From Methanospirillum hungatei (GTDB taxonomy: Archaea > Halobacteriota > Methanomicrobia > Methanomicrobiales > Methanospirillaceae), in contig NZ_CP077107.1 of assembly GCF_019263745.1 (NCBI RefSeq), positions 1,550,001 through 1,614,000 of the forward strand: 64,000 nt of DNA. Direction: 5' to 3'. The notes under the pieces are model-generated. The model saw nothing but the letters and a program-made list of their open reading frames with translations. It did no database searches and was not told where the DNA came from. Of the stretch, positions 33,743 through 42,611 are shown piece after piece. How positions within the stretch are numbered: position 1 is the first letter of the stretch; every line of letters starts with the position of its first letter. A program made the translations under genes and the position numbers.

Positions 33743-34858
33743 TTACATCACCAGATGTTGTCTGATGAAATCCGGACTGACACCAAACTGTTTCCCCCTC
33801 GCAATAGCCCGAAGATTCATGACCTCATATCGTTTATGTTCGAGATATGACAACAGTGGCAATACAGAGAACGGATGACGCCGGGAAAGACCATCCAGGT
33901 GATGAAGAAGCATTCCATTGACGGCAAGCATCACGGTATACAAAGGAGTTTTATGAGCCGCCCATCGTCTCCATACTACATCAGCAGCATCTGCCTCACA
34001 GACACTCTCATCACACCGTAAATTACGAAGCGCCTCGGTCAGGATAGATAAAATCCCGGCCCTTCCAAGCTCACGGACAAACTCTTCCCGGTCAGTAACC
34101 TGGTACAGTCGCTGAAAATCCTGGGATGACAGGTACCCTCCCTGAATCATGTATGGAGTGATATCACTGACTTTACTTCCTGCCCGAAGCCTGAACACAT
34201 TCCTGATATTGAAAATATCTATCTCAAATTTGAGATGGGGCACTATCACGTCACCACCCCTAATTCCATATCTCGCTTCAAAGAGCAGATTCTGGTAATA
34301 GGCAAGATAAAGGTCATTTTCGAGCTCTGCAAAAAGACCACGACGATATCCGGATGCTATCTTTGAACTGATCAGGGAATGGTGTTTCCAGGAGGGTAAA
34401 TTTTCTGCTATCTCCTGAATCGTTCGTAGAGTGAGCAGATGAGTAAAACAGGATGGTTCAATGACACCTGCCGGAATTAAAACTGCCTCGATTCTGTCAT
34501 CCGGAATATGAAACTGGCACCCCCGCATAATGAGCATCACATTCTCAATATCCCATCGAGAAAAATACAGTTCAGCGAGTTCCCGCAGAGCACCAGGAGC
34601 AATTGATAAAATATTTCGGTACGTTGCCGCAAGATTTGCAGTAAGAGCATGTTCAATTAAAGAGATTTCTGAATACTGTGATGAGAGCGTATGCACTTCT
34701 TCATGATACCCTGATTCACCAATGAACCTGATAATCTGTGAGAGTTCCATATTCAAGAGCCGGTTATACTGATCTTCAGTGATCAGGCTTTTTTTCCGCA
34801 GACCAATCCGTGTGCAGATATACCGGTATGAAGAAGGAGTAATCAGATAATGGTGCAT
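33743..34858 (-). CDS. atpC: A-type ATP synthase subunit C
   Basis: This encodes 371 residues of the V/A-type subunit C (d-like) family, with ARYGIRGGDVIVPHLKFEIDIFNIRNVFRLR as the recognisable core (quoted in part: KFEIDIFNIRNVFR). Subunit C couples the central shaft to the membrane rotor ring. Length is standard. It is first of a two-gene operon with atpD. A CAGGAAAGAT ribosome site abuts the ATG, and a TATA-like run at 34885-34897 is shared with the divergent PP2C gene. Confidence 0.85.
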   Translation of the reverse strand: MHHYLITPSSYRYICTRIGLRKKSLITEDQYNRLLNMELSQIIRFIGESGYHEEVHTLSSQYSEISLIEHALTANLAATYRNILSIAPGALRELAELYFSRWDIENVMLIMRGCQFHIPDDRIEAVLIPAGVIEPSCFTHLLTLRTIQEIAENLPSWKHHSLISSKIASGYRRGLFAELENDLYLAYYQNLLFEARYGIRGGDVIVPHLKFEIDIFNIRNVFRLRAGSKVSDITPYMIQGGYLSSQDFQRLYQVTDREEFVRELGRAGILSILTEALRNLRCDESVCEADAADVVWRRWAAHKTPLYTVMLAVNGMLLHHLDGLSRRHPFSVLPLLSYLEHKRYEVMNLRAIARGKQFGVSPDFIRQHLVM

Positions 34859-34884
34859 ATCTTTCCTGTGAATATTCCGTTCGA

Positions 34885-34897
34885 TACGATATATATG
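34885..34897. promoter_or_regulatory. TATA-like run between atpCD and a PP2C gene
   Basis: CGATATATATGAG lies in the 82-base gap between divergent genes. It could supply the TATA element for atpC (27-40 bases to the ATG) or for the phosphatase. Confidence 0.35.
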
Positions 34898-34940
34898 AGA
34901 CAGGTATTTCCCCTATTCAGTACCAAGAAAGGATGAGAAG

Positions 34941-35711
34941 ATGATCCAATTACTCCGGATAGCTGCAATAACCAATATCGGACAACATCGAAGACGCAAT
35001 GAAGACAGCATGTTGGTGGGAACCAAAATCTATGCCGGCACTTCCATGGATATGCCCCAGGTTTTCGACATTCAGTCCCTACCGGTCATCCTTGCCGTGG
35101 CAGATGGAATTGGTGGCAGCGTTGCCGGAGATATTGCAAGTAGTGAAGTAATGTTGTGTCTTGCCCGCCCACCCTGTCCTGATGGTGAAGAAAAACTCAC
35201 AGAGCGGATATTACAATCAGCAGCATCCCTTCAGAATATAGTCCGAAAAAATCCTACTCTCGATGGAATGGGAACAACCCTGGCAGGTGTTCTCTGCCTG
35301 AAAAAAGATTTAATTATCTTCTCCTGTGGTGATTCAAGAGTGTACCTCGGCTCTCCTCACCACCGCCTCACCCAGATGACGCGGGATCACTCGGTTATTC
35401 AGGAGATGATAGAGGCAGGCACATTAACCGAACAAAAAGCACGTTCACATCCACTTGGTCACATTATCACATCCAGCCTGTCAGGCGGAAAACATCGTCT
35501 TCCCCCGGACATCAGGATCTCAAAAACAGATGCTATGCCAGGATCACGTCTGATTATTTGTACTGACGGAGTATGGGATTATGGTGGAGAGGAATTTATT
35601 GAGGCTGCACGTTCTGGTGATCCAGAGACAGCAGCGTTAAACATACTGCATATCTGCTATCAGGCCGGAGCACCAGATAACATCACCCTGATAATCGTTG
35701 ATCTCCAATAG
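34941..35711 (+). CDS. PP2C-family protein phosphatase
   Basis: This encodes 256 residues. PP2C metal motifs: QHRRRNEDSM, ADGIGGS, GMGTTLAG, FSCGDSRVYL, TRDHS and CTDGVWD. APDNITLIIVD closes the domain. It is a stand-alone Ser/Thr phosphatase with an intact set of metal-binding aspartates, closer to the standard bacterial PP2C than the triad member at 1845. An AAGGATGAGAAG ribosome site precedes the ATG. No kinase is adjacent, so its partner may be elsewhere. It converges on a secreted-protein gene. Confidence 0.9.
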   Translation: MIQLLRIAAITNIGQHRRRNEDSMLVGTKIYAGTSMDMPQVFDIQSLPVILAVADGIGGSVAGDIASSEVMLCLARPPCPDGEEKLTERILQSAASLQNIVRKNPTLDGMGTTLAGVLCLKKDLIIFSCGDSRVYLGSPHHRLTQMTRDHSVIQEMIEAGTLTEQKARSHPLGHIITSSLSGGKHRLPPDIRISKTDAMPGSRLIICTDGVWDYGGEEFIEAARSGDPETAALNILHICYQAGAPDNITLIIVDLQ

Positions 35712-35720
35712 AGAAGCTGA

Positions 35721-36251
35721 TTAGAAATCATCCCATTTATTATTCCGGTCTTCAATAACCACCAATGCAAGCGTAGTAAAATCGTTCGTACCAGTCCCTG
35801 CTTCCTTTCTGGTATTCCAGGGATCTATCTTCATGGTCAGATGAGCAGGCATCAGGGGAATGTCCTGGGGAATCATGTATCGAAGCGTATACATTGCGGA
35901 TGTTCCACCTTTGTGGGGGATAAACTCACCATGAACCGGAATCAGTTTTGTATCCCCGAGCCATGCCTCCACCGGAACATTTCCAGGTGCAGTATCATCT
36001 CCACCCTGATTATAAACAATTATACTTGGATTTACTGATCGACCCGGACGTGTCGTAGAATAATCTCCCGCAAGGGTTGCCTTTTGTAAAACATAATCAT
36101 GACCGGATGCTCCAGTATTCAAAGCCGTCTTGTCAGGGACAGAGAAGATAATGGGCGATACATTTGTTTTGTTCTCTTCTGCAAGGACATATCCGGAAAC
36201 AGATACCAGCAGGAGGAGAACCAGCATTGGAAATAGTGAATAAATGTTCAT
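35721..36251 (-). CDS. Secreted protein with CARDB-like beta domain
   Basis: This encodes 176 residues with a signal peptide (LVLLLLVSVSGYVLA). One extracellular beta-sandwich follows, with RPGRSVNPSIIVYNQGGDDTA-type sequence, which resembles CARDB/Ig-like adhesion modules (SVNPSIIVYNQGGD). No anchor is visible. It lies alone between convergent and divergent neighbours. Function unknown; an envelope role is inferred. Confidence 0.65.
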   Translation of the reverse strand: MNIYSLFPMLVLLLLVSVSGYVLAEENKTNVSPIIFSVPDKTALNTGASGHDYVLQKATLAGDYSTTRPGRSVNPSIIVYNQGGDDTAPGNVPVEAWLGDTKLIPVHGEFIPHKGGTSAMYTLRYMIPQDIPLMPAHLTMKIDPWNTRKEAGTGTNDFTTLALVVIEDRNNKWDDF

Positions 36252-36346
36252 AATATTCCTCGAAAATGCAAATGACGGGAACGACCTGTAAGAAGAATCT
36301 TCTCTTTACTATCGGCCAAAGAATCCATAATATTTCCGGCTCTTAT

Positions 36347-36541
36347 TTAAAAGAGCCCAATCCAGGCCACATAAGAGAAGATGACCATGAAGACAAGGAT
36401 GATAACCAGCCCTTTGTAGAGACAGGAATGACAAATGCCACTGCTGATGTGCATACAATCAGAACAATGGTTTTCTTTGCATATCCGACACGAATGATCT
36501 CCGAAGCGATCCTCATGATGAACGCATGGGGTGCTGGTCAT
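36347..36541 (-). CDS. Small membrane protein with cysteine/histidine metal-site and one TM helix
   Basis: This encodes about 64 residues. It carries CVHHEDRFGDHSCRICKENHC, SDC and GICHSC, six cysteines plus histidines in a B-box-like zinc pattern (CVHHEDR, CRIC, CSDC, CHSC). One C-terminal transmembrane helix follows (GLVIILVFMVIFSYVAW). Such small B-box-plus-TM proteins occur in methanogens and bacteria but I know no function. The ATG at 36541 is placed just before the metal site; an ATG at 36574 is in frame. Confidence 0.6.
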   Translation of the reverse strand: MTSTPCVHHEDRFGDHSCRICKENHCSDCMHISSGICHSCLYKGLVIILVFMVIFSYVAWIGLF

Positions 36542-36710
36542 ACTATAATATAGTTCTTCAGTTCGAAAAAACATAATCCTTCATCAGTTGTTCCGAAGAT
36601 TATCCTCGAATGCACAGATATTTCGTCAATGAGACTATTGTAAAAGAGATGATTCTTTCAGATGAGCCGGCAAATACAGTACAGACTTTATTCATAATTT
36701 GGGGAGATGG

Positions 36711-37601
36711 ATGACAGGGGAGTTTAAATCTCTGAAAAGAAGAATCTTCGATGCCATAAACGACAAGGATGATGGAGGAAAACCAGATCATATCTTTGAT
36801 TTTTTTATCATCGGTGTCATCATCCTGAATGTGGTAATGATATTTCTCGAAACATATCCGGCAATATATGCAAAATATCATGGCACATTTCTCTTATTTG
36901 AATATTTTACGATTGCAATTTTTACCGGTGAATATTTTCTCAGGGTATGGACCTGCACCTATTATCCTGATTTTGCAGACCCATTCTTTGGTAGAATCCG
37001 GTATATCTTTTCCATAACTCTTATCATTGATTTTTTTGCAGTATTCCCGTTTTACCTGTCATTACTCCTTCCTCTCGACCACCATATTGTTCAATTTCTC
37101 CGGCTCTTCCGCCTGTTTCGTGTTTTAAAACTTCTCAGGTATTATGGATCTATTGACGTCATATTTCAGGTCATAAAGAAAAACAGTCAGTATTTATTCT
37201 CAATTATTGTCATTCTCCTTATTTTTCTCTCATTTAGTTCATACTTGTTTTATATGTTCGAATCAGCAGTACAGCCGGATAACGTAAAAGACTTTGATGA
37301 TGCATTCTGGTGGGCTATTGAAACGACCAGCACAGTCGGATATGGGGATGTGTTTCCGGTCACGGAGATAGGAAAATTGTTTACGGTCATTATCATGTTG
37401 ATTGGAATCGGCCTTATTGCTCTTCCAACCGGAATACTTGCTTCAGGATTTCTTGAGGAGATGAAATTACGAAGTGACCCTATGGCAACATCTACCCAGC
37501 CTTCAATTGCTGATGAGATTCGAAAGCTTAACCAATTATTAGAAGAAGGACTTCTTACTGAGGATGAATTCAGGATAGGAAAAGAGAAATTGCTACGATG
37601 A
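36711..37601 (+). CDS. Voltage-gated potassium channel-like protein (VIC family)
   Basis: This encodes 296 residues with six membrane segments. The S4-like helix FLRLFRLFRVLKLLRYYG has regularly spaced arginines. The pore filter is TTSTVGYGDV near residue 208, the K+ selectivity signature. After S6 (IGIGLIALPTGILASGF) is a cytoplasmic tail ending in a short SHOCT-like motif (IRKLNQLLEEGLLTEDEF). It should carry K+ in response to membrane voltage. The ATG at 36711 has GGGGAGA just upstream; a TTG at 36699 is in frame. It stands alone. Confidence 0.92.
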   Translation: MTGEFKSLKRRIFDAINDKDDGGKPDHIFDFFIIGVIILNVVMIFLETYPAIYAKYHGTFLLFEYFTIAIFTGEYFLRVWTCTYYPDFADPFFGRIRYIFSITLIIDFFAVFPFYLSLLLPLDHHIVQFLRLFRLFRVLKLLRYYGSIDVIFQVIKKNSQYLFSIIVILLIFLSFSSYLFYMFESAVQPDNVKDFDDAFWWAIETTSTVGYGDVFPVTEIGKLFTVIIMLIGIGLIALPTGILASGFLEEMKLRSDPMATSTQPSIADEIRKLNQLLEEGLLTEDEFRIGKEKLLR

Positions 37602-37646
37602 ATCCTGATTTTACTTATCAGAAGGGAAAAAATTGTCCCTGTTTTT

Positions 37647-38240
37647 TTAACAGGTCTTGGCTGCATCGAGAGCAGCTTTTAATGCATCTTCGGCGATACC
37701 AAGAGTCTTGGCTGCATTCGTCATACCAGGTCCGCCCTCTCCAGGTGTGCCCATCGCAGCTTTTAAAGCATCTTCAGATACACCGAGCTGTGCTGCAATT
37801 GCCGCATTATCTGGTCGTGGTTGCCCGGGTTCCTGGGTGCCCATCGCAGCTTTTAAAGCATCTTCTGTCACGCCTAGTTTTTTTGCCATCGATGTGTAAT
37901 CCACCGTTGGTCTCTCCTTCATACCCATCGCTGATTTTAAAGCGTCTTCAGTAACACCAAGGGTTTTCGCAGCAGATGCAAAATCCATGCCCTTTTCACC
38001 TGAGCTCATTGCAGCCTTCAGGGCATCTTCCGTGACGCCCAGAGTTTTTGCTGCTGATGCAAAATCAGGACCCGGGTGAATCGCAGATTTTAATGCATCC
38101 TCTGTAATGCCCAGAGTAGCTGCTGCTTTTGTATAGTCAGTACAGTCTTTTGGTGGCTCTGGCTTATCATCTGCACTTGCACAACAGACAAAGAGAGCAG
38201 CCAGACAAAAAATACTCAATATCGTGTAGATTGTCTTCAT
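37647..38240 (-). CDS. Secreted helical-repeat protein (LGVTEDALKAAM repeats)
   Basis: This encodes 197 residues with a signal peptide ending FVCCASA. Six copies follow of a roughly 12-17-residue unit with consensus AAKTLGVTEDALKAAM, separated by spacers of 8-16 residues that are Gly/Pro-rich. Each unit looks like a short helix-turn-helix, similar to LGV(S/T)ED-type modules seen in secreted bacterial proteins. No catalytic residues are evident. The ATG at 38240 is preferred over the adjacent one because of GGTGA spacing. It is divergent from the CotH gene. Confidence 0.75.
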   Translation of the reverse strand: MKTIYTILSIFCLAALFVCCASADDKPEPPKDCTDYTKAAATLGITEDALKSAIHPGPDFASAAKTLGVTEDALKAAMSSGEKGMDFASAAKTLGVTEDALKSAMGMKERPTVDYTSMAKKLGVTEDALKAAMGTQEPGQPRPDNAAIAAQLGVSEDALKAAMGTPGEGGPGMTNAAKTLGIAEDALKAALDAAKTC

Positions 38241-38243
38241 CAT

Positions 38244-38615
38244 GTCACCAATCTCTTACATGAAGAAATTTTCAGAGAGCAAAAAAAAGACGTGATCCAC
38301 CTATTTAATAAAAGAACATCTGAAAGGTTGTAATGCACAACCATTCGGTGTAATATTTCATCAATTCATGCATATTCTGCAATATGCAAGTATCCGGTTC
38401 CCTGCTAAACAACCTGCTGAATTCACATATAATGGATGTGAGAATCACATACTGATAAGTTGTATCTTTCAACCATCACAATCTGCTTTTTTTATATTAC
38501 ATTCAGGTGAGGTATCTGTCTTCAGGCAGCTATCGCCCGAATCATTTTCACGAGACCACTTTAGGGACCACCAGAGAAATTCCGGGTGGTATGAATCATA
38601 TTAGAAGAGTATCAT
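38244..38615. other. Gene-free region with three hairpins before cotH-like gene
   Basis: No gene is seen. GGTTGT-AATGC-ACAACC (38326-38342) is a 6-bp hairpin. TGCATATT-CTGC-AATATGCA (38369-38388) is a perfect 8-bp hairpin with a tetraloop. ACCACC (38567-38572) pairs with GGTGGT (38585-38590) just before the cotH ribosome region. The region lies between divergent genes and may regulate both. Confidence 0.45.
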
Positions 38616-40310
38616 ATGAAACCGACTCATTTTACAAAAAAGATGGCTACACTGATTCTTGTTGCATCATGTATACTACTTATGCAGGCAGTAAGTGCTG
38701 ATTCAAATGAGATTTCCTCAAGCCAAGCATCAGATACACCCCCTGACTACGAAACAGTCTTTCCAGATGATGAGATCAGGGAGATATACATAACTATCAC
38801 TCCTCAAAACTGGACCGAGATGCAGGAAGATATGGAGACCAAGTATGGGGAGTTTGGAAGCGGGAGCATGCCTGGACACGACAGGATGGGTGCTCCTGGT
38901 GGGAATAGAACCGGATTTAACATATCAGCTGGGATGAACATGGCAAAACCGCCAGATGGGAACGGACCAGGGTTCATGAACCAGGAAGACCCGGTATATG
39001 TTCCCGCTACCATCTCCTGTAATGGTGAAACATGGGACCATGTGGGTGTCAGGTATAAAGGAGTAAACTCTCTGATGACCGCATGGAGCGAAGGAATTGG
39101 AAAAATATCCTTGAAAGTAGACATGGATCACTATGAGGATGAGTTCCCGGATACAAAAAACCAGAAATTTTACGGATTTAAAGAGTTGAATTTGCAGTCC
39201 GGAATGTCAGATGTCTCCGTGATACGAGAAAAACTGGCCCCAGAAATCTTTCAGGATGCAGGAGTAATCGCCCCGGAGACCGCCTATTACAAGGTCTACG
39301 TTGACAAAGGGGATGGATTTGAATATTTCGGCCTCTACACACTGGTAGAAAGCATCGACGATACGGTTATTGAGACCCAGTTCTCAAATGGAACGGGAAA
39401 TCTCTACAAACCGGAGGGAGAGGGTGCGACATTTGCATATGGAAAATTAAACCTCACGCATTTTGAGAAGAAAACCAATGAAAATGAAGAGGATTACTCA
39501 GATATAGAACAGCTCTATACTATTCTACACTCTGGAACCAGAACCGAAGATCCGGAATCATGGCGATCAGAATTTGAATCGGTCTTTGATGTTTCAGAAT
39601 TTCTTACCTGGCTTGCTACCAATACGCTCATGAATAACTGGGACACATATGGTGGAAATTCACGGAACTATTACCTGTATAATAATCCGGATACCGGGAC
39701 ATTTAGTTGGATTCCCTGGGACAATAATTACGCATTCATGGAAGGGATGGGTAAAGGCTTTGGTGGAGCAGGCCCTGACAGAATGAACAGGACGCAGGAA
39801 TTCGGATTTATGCCACCTGAAGGAATGAACATAACTATCCCTGGTATGCAGGGATTCGGACCAGGCATGGATCCGGCAGGAATGAACAATCCGGAGCAGT
39901 TTGGTGCTATGCCACCTGATGGGATGAATATGACAATGCCCGAAATGGATGAGCAATTCAGACCAGGTATGGGAATGGGAGGGAGTGTATCATTTTCGAT
40001 GGAGAATGTAACAGACCGGTGGCCGCTTATCAGATATCTTATGGACGATGAGGAGTATCATGTACAATATGTTCAAATTCTTAAAACTGTAGCAGAATCC
40101 AGCTTTAACACCACAAACCTGGAAAAAATCTGTGATCAGTATCATGATCTTATTCAATCATCTGTTATCGGACCGGACGGTGAAAGAGAAGGATACACGT
40201 ACCTAACTAATGAATCAGATTTCGATGCTGCATTTGAAGAGATAAAAAGTCATATCAGATCCCAATATGCGAAAGCGATGGAGTATGTAGATTCTCAATC
40301 ATCAGATTAA
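38616..40310 (+). CDS. CotH-family secreted kinase-like protein
   Basis: This encodes 564 residues with a signal peptide. The CotH fold is recognisable: VGVRYKGVNSL, a VIREKLAPEIFQDAG helix, YFGLYTLVESIDD, NNWDTYGGNSRNYYLY and SWIPWDNNYAF with the metal-binding aspartate. Two methionine/glycine/proline-rich insertions (about 90-130 and 385-455, pattern PPEGMNI, GMDPAGMN) interrupt it; such insertions are seen in secreted archaeal CotH proteins. Related CotH proteins phosphorylate spore-coat proteins in Bacillus. The following minus-strand DUF4956 and VTC genes are its usual genomic companions. Confidence 0.85.
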   Translation: MKPTHFTKKMATLILVASCILLMQAVSADSNEISSSQASDTPPDYETVFPDDEIREIYITITPQNWTEMQEDMETKYGEFGSGSMPGHDRMGAPGGNRTGFNISAGMNMAKPPDGNGPGFMNQEDPVYVPATISCNGETWDHVGVRYKGVNSLMTAWSEGIGKISLKVDMDHYEDEFPDTKNQKFYGFKELNLQSGMSDVSVIREKLAPEIFQDAGVIAPETAYYKVYVDKGDGFEYFGLYTLVESIDDTVIETQFSNGTGNLYKPEGEGATFAYGKLNLTHFEKKTNENEEDYSDIEQLYTILHSGTRTEDPESWRSEFESVFDVSEFLTWLATNTLMNNWDTYGGNSRNYYLYNNPDTGTFSWIPWDNNYAFMEGMGKGFGGAGPDRMNRTQEFGFMPPEGMNITIPGMQGFGPGMDPAGMNNPEQFGAMPPDGMNMTMPEMDEQFRPGMGMGGSVSFSMENVTDRWPLIRYLMDDEEYHVQYVQILKTVAESSFNTTNLEKICDQYHDLIQSSVIGPDGEREGYTYLTNESDFDAAFEEIKSHIRSQYAKAMEYVDSQSSD

Positions 40311-40780
40311 TTTCCTCTTTCTTTTTCTACGATATTTAAGGAGTGTTCTTATTTTGCTCTCCATCAGGACTCCTGAAGGTTCATCGAGTATTATCTGTCA
40401 GATGATTGTATCCTCACTGGTTCACGACTTTAGGAATATGTTCATAGTAAATATGATCCATGCTTATTCCTGGTTTCAGGGTCTTCTTGGGGTGTCCATC
40501 ATTACCAGTGGTTGCCTTGTATCAGTAATAATATCCAACCACTGTATTCAATAGATTATTTCAGTTATTATATCGCCTACACCTGAAATTTCCGACCGGT
40601 TGAACCAACGAACATGTATATGGAGTGCATTAACCAGAACCCATCAGGCTGTGTGCGGGATGATCTGAAAAAAGAGATTATGGAGAGGATTTGAGATAAT
40701 AGATGTAATGAGTTTTATCCCATTCTTATGTAACGATAAAACAGGAATACACGTTTTCCAAAAAATAAGTTATTCATTCT
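40311..40780. other. Gene-poor 470-base region
   Basis: No convincing gene. A pyrimidine-rich run after the CotH stop may end transcription. A short plus frame at 40615-40695 could encode a peptide of 26 residues (MYMECINQNPSGCVRDDL...), which reads protein-like but lacks a ribosome site. The rest is AT-rich and featureless. Confidence 0.35.
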
Positions 40781-41431
40781 TCATGGTTCTGAAGTGATCG
40801 GTTTTTCCACTGATATCGTATCAAAACCGGAACTTTTTTTGGGAACGACTGGAGATCCCTCTTCATAGGTAATTACAATATCTGCTGAATCCCGGATAAA
40901 ATCTATCTCAACAATTTCTACCTGGGTAATCGCAAGTCCGGTCCGATCTCTCAAATCTTCGATTAACCGTTCATGCTCATCAGCACGAATCAGATCAATC
41001 TTCTCATACCTGATAAGTTTCTTCTGATCATATCGAAATCCCCATTTTTGTTCAAGAATCCAGAGAACTCCGATGATCACGAAATCAGAGAGACATAACT
41101 TTACGATATCTCCGCTGTTATACAAGATTGAGTTCATAATTGGGAGGGCAACCATGACAAAAAGATAGGTCATCTCCCGAATTGGAACAGTATCTGTCCG
41201 GTACCTGAGAACAGAAAACAAGGCAAAGAGACCAAAACCAACTCCTATTGAAAGTTCGACTGAGGTAAACAGTCCCATCACCAGGTAAATGACGGTTGAA
41301 AATGCAAGAAAGGTAAATATGTAATCCTGTGCCCGCTTTACTGGGTAAAAAATCCCTCGGGCAATGATCACCGTTGCAAGAAGATTGATAAGAATCCCGG
41401 CAAGGAATGAACTGTATGTTTCAATTACCAT
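40781..41431 (-). CDS. DUF4956 integral membrane protein
   Basis: This encodes 216 residues. Several hydrophobic helices lie in the first 120 residues (FLAGILINLLATVIIARGI; FGLFALFSVLRYRTDTVPIREMTYLF). The conserved RYRTDTVPIREMTYLF core identifies DUF4956. The C-terminal cytosolic part is soluble. Function is unknown; the family is nearly always next to VTC polyphosphate polymerase genes and often to CotH, as here. Its ATG overlaps the VTC stop by a few bases, so it is translated after it. Confidence 0.85.
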   Translation of the reverse strand: MVIETYSSFLAGILINLLATVIIARGIFYPVKRAQDYIFTFLAFSTVIYLVMGLFTSVELSIGVGFGLFALFSVLRYRTDTVPIREMTYLFVMVALPIMNSILYNSGDIVKLCLSDFVIIGVLWILEQKWGFRYDQKKLIRYEKIDLIRADEHERLIEDLRDRTGLAITQVEIVEIDFIRDSADIVITYEEGSPVVPKKSSGFDTISVEKPITSEP

Positions 41432-42222
41432 AGCACCTGACCTCCATTGGTGAGCTTGCTCAAGAACCGGAGAACAATCCGGAAGTTATTATGTTTTACC
41501 AAATCGCCATACAGAAGTGATATTCCTATGCAATATTTAGAAAATCCCTTTGGCCTGAGCCGCATTGAATTCAAACACTCAAAAGCCGGTGAACAGGTGT
41601 GATCGGAACTTCGTTTGATCTCAGCGATAACAATATCCGAAAGCAGAATGTTCATCGATTCTGAATGATAGGTCAGATCAATGTCAAGTGTGATTCGTTC
41701 CGGATGAACTGCAGAAACGAGCGTAATCCTTTGGTACTCATTGATTAAGACAGGTTTATACTGTGAATAATCTAAGGGAAAACATGATGAGAGAAAGTCC
41801 CGGATATCTGATCCAAGCTGGGTCATGACCCCTCCGGTCTGAAGTCGGTGCTTGACTGTTCGTCCGGTGTTTTTCTTCTCCTTGACCTCAAGGAACGTAA
41901 GATCTGAACCGATATAGGATCGGGTTCTCACTTTGTACCGTGGTTTTCTCCCATTGTGATGAGCAAGGTATAACTGAAATTCTGGAGAGTCATAATAAGT
42001 CGTTGAATACGTTTGGACCTTCTTGCCATCCACTTCAAAGACCCGGTACGTATCAGGGAGGTTTGAGAGGAGATGAAGAGCCTGCTTAGTTGTGAGCAGG
42101 TATTTTGATTCTTTGCGGTTTTGGAGGTTCGCATGATCCATTTCTGAAATGCCAATCGGCTGGAACCTTGATAGGATTGAACTCAAAGAGAGCTTATCAA
42201 GAGTGGGATATGAAGGCTCCAT
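41425..42222 (-). CDS. VTC-domain polyphosphate polymerase-like protein
   Basis: This encodes 265 residues. The VTC tunnel-fold signature is present: RKESKYLLT, YYDSPEF, RKPRYKVRTR, FLEVKEKKNTGRTVKHR and ITLDIDLTY, with the basic residues that bind nucleotide phosphates and EIKRSS. In yeast, the VTC4 domain makes polyphosphate from ATP. The start at 42222 is chosen because GGGAGG sits 5 bases upstream. A TATA-like site lies at 42254-42268. It forms an operon with DUF4956, which may be the membrane partner. Confidence 0.88.
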   Translation of the reverse strand: MEPSYPTLDKLSLSSILSRFQPIGISEMDHANLQNRKESKYLLTTKQALHLLSNLPDTYRVFEVDGKKVQTYSTTYYDSPEFQLYLAHHNGRKPRYKVRTRSYIGSDLTFLEVKEKKNTGRTVKHRLQTGGVMTQLGSDIRDFLSSCFPLDYSQYKPVLINEYQRITLVSAVHPERITLDIDLTYHSESMNILLSDIVIAEIKRSSDHTCSPAFECLNSMRLRPKGFSKYCIGISLLYGDLVKHNNFRIVLRFLSKLTNGGQVLW

Positions 42223-42253
42223 TTTATGCCTCCCATTCAGACGTAAAGTCACG

Positions 42254-42268
42254 AATATAATATAGAAT
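42254..42268 (-). promoter_or_regulatory. TATA-like promoter of VTC-DUF4956 operon
   Basis: On the minus strand TTCTATATTATATTC lies about 35-45 bases before the VTC ATG. Transcription should start near 42235, leaving a short leader that contains the GGGAGG ribosome site. Confidence 0.45.
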
Positions 42269-42611
42269 ATTTTGTTTTTTCATTCATATCTGTCCTTAAT
42301 TCCTAAATGAAACAATTAATGAGTTTGAATTGTCGATCGTGTAATTTTTGGGGAATAATCTCATTTTCCTTTCATGAACAAGAAGACGAATACTTCTTTG
42401 ATGAGATATGATCCATGAGACAATCATTGATTATCCGGGTGTATTGTTAAATATTTTACAACCAATGAGTAGGATATCCGAAAAAAATAACTGTAATTTA
42501 CTTTATTCATTCCATTTTTGATAATAAAGATAATGCATTCAATTCCCCTTCTGTCGGTTTTTCGGGGTTTTGTCTTCGATAAATCCTTCTCAGAGAAAGA
42601 GGAAAAACAGG
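42269..42611. other. Intergenic region, no gene
   Basis: I see no coding region. The stretch is AT-rich with several T/A runs and lies between the VTC operon and the end of the zinc-finger gene. A CGGTTTTTCGGGG segment near 42555 is the only GC-rich part. Confidence 0.4.

Noticed and set aside
40354-40554. A 66-residue plus frame after the CotH gene
   Set aside because: No ribosome site, no family resemblance, and codon use looks random.
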